Shown: positions 5,511 through 7,302 of the stretch, piece after piece
Numbering within the stretch: the first letter of the stretch is position 1
How the letters are laid out: each line of letters begins with the position of its first letter
Assembly (NCBI GenBank): GCA_015711875.1
Contig: JACVJG010000129.1
Coordinates: forward strand, 1-7,302
Origin: Candidatus Solincola jinzensis
Lineage (GTDB): Bacteria > Actinomycetota > Geothermincolia > Geothermincolales > RBG-13-55-18
Direction: 5' to 3'
DNA: 7,302 nucleotides
Notes under the pieces: model-generated
The model's database searches: none
What the model was told of the DNA's origin: nothing
The model's input: only the letters and a program-made list of their open reading frames with translations
Program-made: the position numbers and the translations under genes

Positions 5511-5958
5511 TGCCGGCTGATCTACCAGGCAGCCCTCTCCCAGAAGATGGGCCATGGCTGGGTCTGGGCGGACGCAAGCGAGGGAACCTGCGGCGAATGC
5601 TGCCTACCGTGATCCCCTGCATGCAGAACGCCGCCGCCACCTTCCCGAACATGCGCCATTATGGCGTGAGCACTTCTGGAACCGCGGCAGCGCCATGCTC
5701 GTTGCTGACTGGGGCCTCGATGGCCGGAGCCGCCGCTTATGGAGGCAAGCGAGGAGGCATGGATGCGGATGGCTGAAGCAATGCGCCCTCAAGGCCGCCT
5801 GCCATATCAAGGAAGCTCAGCGCACTTGGGCGCGAGGCGCTTATAAAGCCCGGAATGCGCTCCGCCGTTCACCCAACGCCTTGACAAGAACGAGGATCTG
5901 CGCTCGAGAGTCGGCTGGCCGGATGCAAAAAGAACGGCGTGGATCGGTCATGGAAGTC
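5511..5958. other. Convergent spacer between the isomerase and the GH3 gene
   Basis: About 450 bases where the two transcription units face each other, with no recognisable gene. A two-tier imperfect hairpin lies at 5530-5560 (CAGCC/GGCTG outside, CCCA/TGGG inside, loop GAAGA), 20 bases past the isomerase stop, but no T-run follows. A 13-base odd palindrome CGCCATTATGGCG is at 5654-5666 and a CTGCATGCAG palindrome at 5617-5626. One long frame (5554-6012, plus) has no motif, no clear ribosome site and overlaps the GH3 end. The region may hold a factor-dependent terminator or decayed DNA. Confidence 0.5.
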
Positions 5959-7302
5959 TTACCCCGACACGTTAAAGGAGGCGGTGAGAGGGAGGTCGGC
6001 GGGGCGCGATGAGGAGCCCACGAGAACCTCGTGTTCCCCGTACTCGAGCCTCCAGGAGGAGGTTTGCAAGTCGTAATACATGAGATCCTCGGCATGGAGG
6101 GCGAAAGACACCGTCTTAGTTTCCCCGGGCTCCAGGCGCACGCGGGCGAAGCCCTTGAGCTCCTTCACCGGGCGGTCGATCACCTTACCGGGGCACGACA
6201 CGTAGAGCTGCACCACCTCATCCCCACTCCGGCTACCGGTATTGCTCACCTCCGCCTCCACGGAGAGGGTGTCGCCGGGGCGCAGCTCAGCAGCGCTCAG
6301 GCGCAGCCCGGAGTACCGGAAGGTGGTGTAGCTCAGTCCGAAGCCGAAGGGGAAGGCGGGCTCCAGGCCCTCCTTATCGAAAAGGCGGTAGCCATGATAG
6401 TAGCCGTACTCTATGGACCTGGCGCGCTTGTCGAAATGGGGCAGTTGGCCGTTGCTCTCGGGGAAGGTCACCGGCAGCTTGCCGCTGGGGTTGACCTCTC
6501 CGAAAAGGATCTCGGCCAGGGCCCTCCCGCCCTCCATGCCCGGGTACCAAGCCACGAGGATGGCGCCCACCTTGTCCCGCCACCCCGAGGTGAGGAAGGC
6601 GGACCCCGCCTCCACCGCCACCACGCAGCGCGGGTTGGCTCCGGCCAAGGAATCGATAAGGGATATATCCTCCGGGTGCAGGGCGAGATCCTCGCGGTCT
6701 CCTCCCACTCCCTTCATGTAGGGTATGGACTCCCCCTCGTCCCTGCCGGTGAAGCCTGCCACCACCACCACCGCGTCGCACTTCGCGGCCAGGGCCGCCG
6801 CCCGGGCGAGGTCCGACCCGTCGTCATATACGACTTCGACCGGTCCCGCCGCCTCGCGTATGCCCTGCAGGGGGGTGATGACGTAGGGCGGCCTGACGCG
6901 GCTACTGCCCTTATCCCCGATGTTGGGAGTGTCCGCGAGCCTGCCGACGACCGCCAGACGCCTCATGCCGTCACGCTCCAAGGGGAGCAGGCCGTTCTCG
7001 TTTTTCAGCAGCACCATGGACCTGCGCGCCGACTCCAGCGCCAGCGCCACGTGCTCCGGGCAAGCCACGCGGTCGCGGCGGTAGAGAGAGGGGTCGCCGA
7101 CCGTGGCGAAGGCGGCCTTGACGCGCAGTATCCTGGTCACCGCCTCGTCGAGGAGCGATTCCGGCACCTTCCCCTCCCGCACCGCCTTCCTGAGCCGCCG
7201 CCCGAAGTGGATGCGCACGGGCATCTCGATGTCCAGCCCACCCAGGGCGGCCTTCACGGTGTCCCGCGTCCCCCAGAGGAAGTCGGACATCACCGGCCCC
7301 CG
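5959..7302 (-). CDS. GH3 family beta-glycosidase, N-terminus outside window
   Basis: This retaining exo-acting beta-glycosidase probably releases glucose or xylose from short beta-linked oligosaccharides. The frame is open to the right edge, so the true start and any signal peptide are not visible; numbering here begins at the Val codon at 7291-7293. The VMSD motif (1-4) carries the expected nucleophile Asp4, followed by TVKAALGGLDIEMP (12-25), the end of the GH3 TIM barrel. The GH3 C-terminal alpha/beta domain spans about 85-300: SMVLLKNENGLLPL (92-105), AVVGRLAD, GSSRVRPPYVITPLQGI (129-145), GRDEGES (183-189, a plausible region for the acid/base Glu), WYPGMEGGRALAEILFGEVNPSGKLPVTFP (249-278). 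FPFGFGLSYTTF (314-325) leads into a fibronectin III-like domain (about 335-430) with VQLYV and RPVKELKGF (374-382). It ends in TAA at 5959-5961. It is convergent with the isomerase, so not in its operon, but functionally coherent with pentose use. Beta-glucosidase or beta-xylosidase activity cannot be told apart here. Confidence 0.94.
   Translation of the reverse strand, partial: RGPVMSDFLWGTRDTVKAALGGLDIEMPVRIHFGRRLRKAVREGKVPESLLDEAVTRILRVKAAFATVGDPSLYRRDRVACPEHVALALESARRSMVLLKNENGLLPLERDGMRRLAVVGRLADTPNIGDKGSSRVRPPYVITPLQGIREAAGPVEVVYDDGSDLARAAALAAKCDAVVVVAGFTGRDEGESIPYMKGVGGDREDLALHPEDISLIDSLAGANPRCVVAVEAGSAFLTSGWRDKVGAILVAWYPGMEGGRALAEILFGEVNPSGKLPVTFPESNGQLPHFDKRARSIEYGYYHGYRLFDKEGLEPAFPFGFGLSYTTFRYSGLRLSAAELRPGDTLSVEAEVSNTGSRSGDEVVQLYVSCPGKVIDRPVKELKGFARVRLEPGETKTVSFALHAEDLMYYDLQTSSWRLEYGEHEVLVGSSSRPADLPLTASFNVSG

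Noticed and set aside
5530..5560. Two-tier hairpin after the isomerase stop as an intrinsic terminator
   Set aside because: The paired blocks are 5 and 4 bp with a mismatched internal loop, and the sequence that follows is G-rich, not T-rich.
5881..5909. Perfect TTGACA box as a promoter -35
   Set aside because: The hexamer at the right distance (5904-5909, TCGAGA) does not resemble a -10 box, and no plus-strand gene follows.
5554..6012. 152-codon plus-strand frame between the isomerase and the GH3 gene
   Set aside because: It has no recognisable motif and no proper ribosome site. It uses third-position bases unlike the real genes and overlaps the C-terminal coding region of the GH3 gene.

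Overview
This window comes from a GC-rich bacterium. Coding regions favour G/C at the third codon position, and several genes have strong AGGAGG-type ribosome sites, some with GTG starts. The lineage cannot be fixed from the sequence. An actinobacterial or other high-GC environmental lineage is plausible; the isomerase resembles the actinobacterial xylose isomerase class, while the kinase resembles a form I associate with Bacteroidota. The content points to a free-living degrader of plant polysaccharides.

Layout. At the left edge (1-901, minus strand) is the N-terminal 300 codons of an exported right-handed beta-helix protein. It is preceded by an AT-richer stretch with a good sigma-70-like promoter and a possible 47-codon leader ORF. 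A 300-base spacer follows, then a minus-strand class I SAM methyltransferase (1440-2246). Next comes a 550-base non-coding spacer. It leads into a two-gene plus-strand operon: a xylulokinase-type FGGY sugar kinase (2797-4338) and, 35 bases later, a divergent xylose isomerase-like TIM-barrel enzyme (4374-5510). After a 450-base convergent spacer, the minus strand carries a GH3 glycoside hydrolase (5959-7302) that runs off the right edge. It keeps its nucleophile Asp, the GH3 C-terminal domain and a fibronectin III-like domain.

How the genes fit together. The simplest reading is pentose release and use. The beta-helix protein would attack or bind a polysaccharide outside the cell, and the GH3 enzyme would split beta-linked oligosaccharides such as xylo- or gluco-oligomers. 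The isomerase would convert the aldose (probably xylose) to the ketose, and the kinase would phosphorylate it for the pentose phosphate pathway. The methyltransferase has no obvious link to this.

The most notable points are as follows. The isomerase has a His where xylose isomerases of the Streptomyces type have a metal-binding Asp. A possible promoter plus leader ORF precedes the beta-helix gene. Short degenerate repeats are shared by the two spacers that flank the methyltransferase. I did not find a wholly new system, and no CRISPR array, tRNA, rRNA or insertion sequence was seen.
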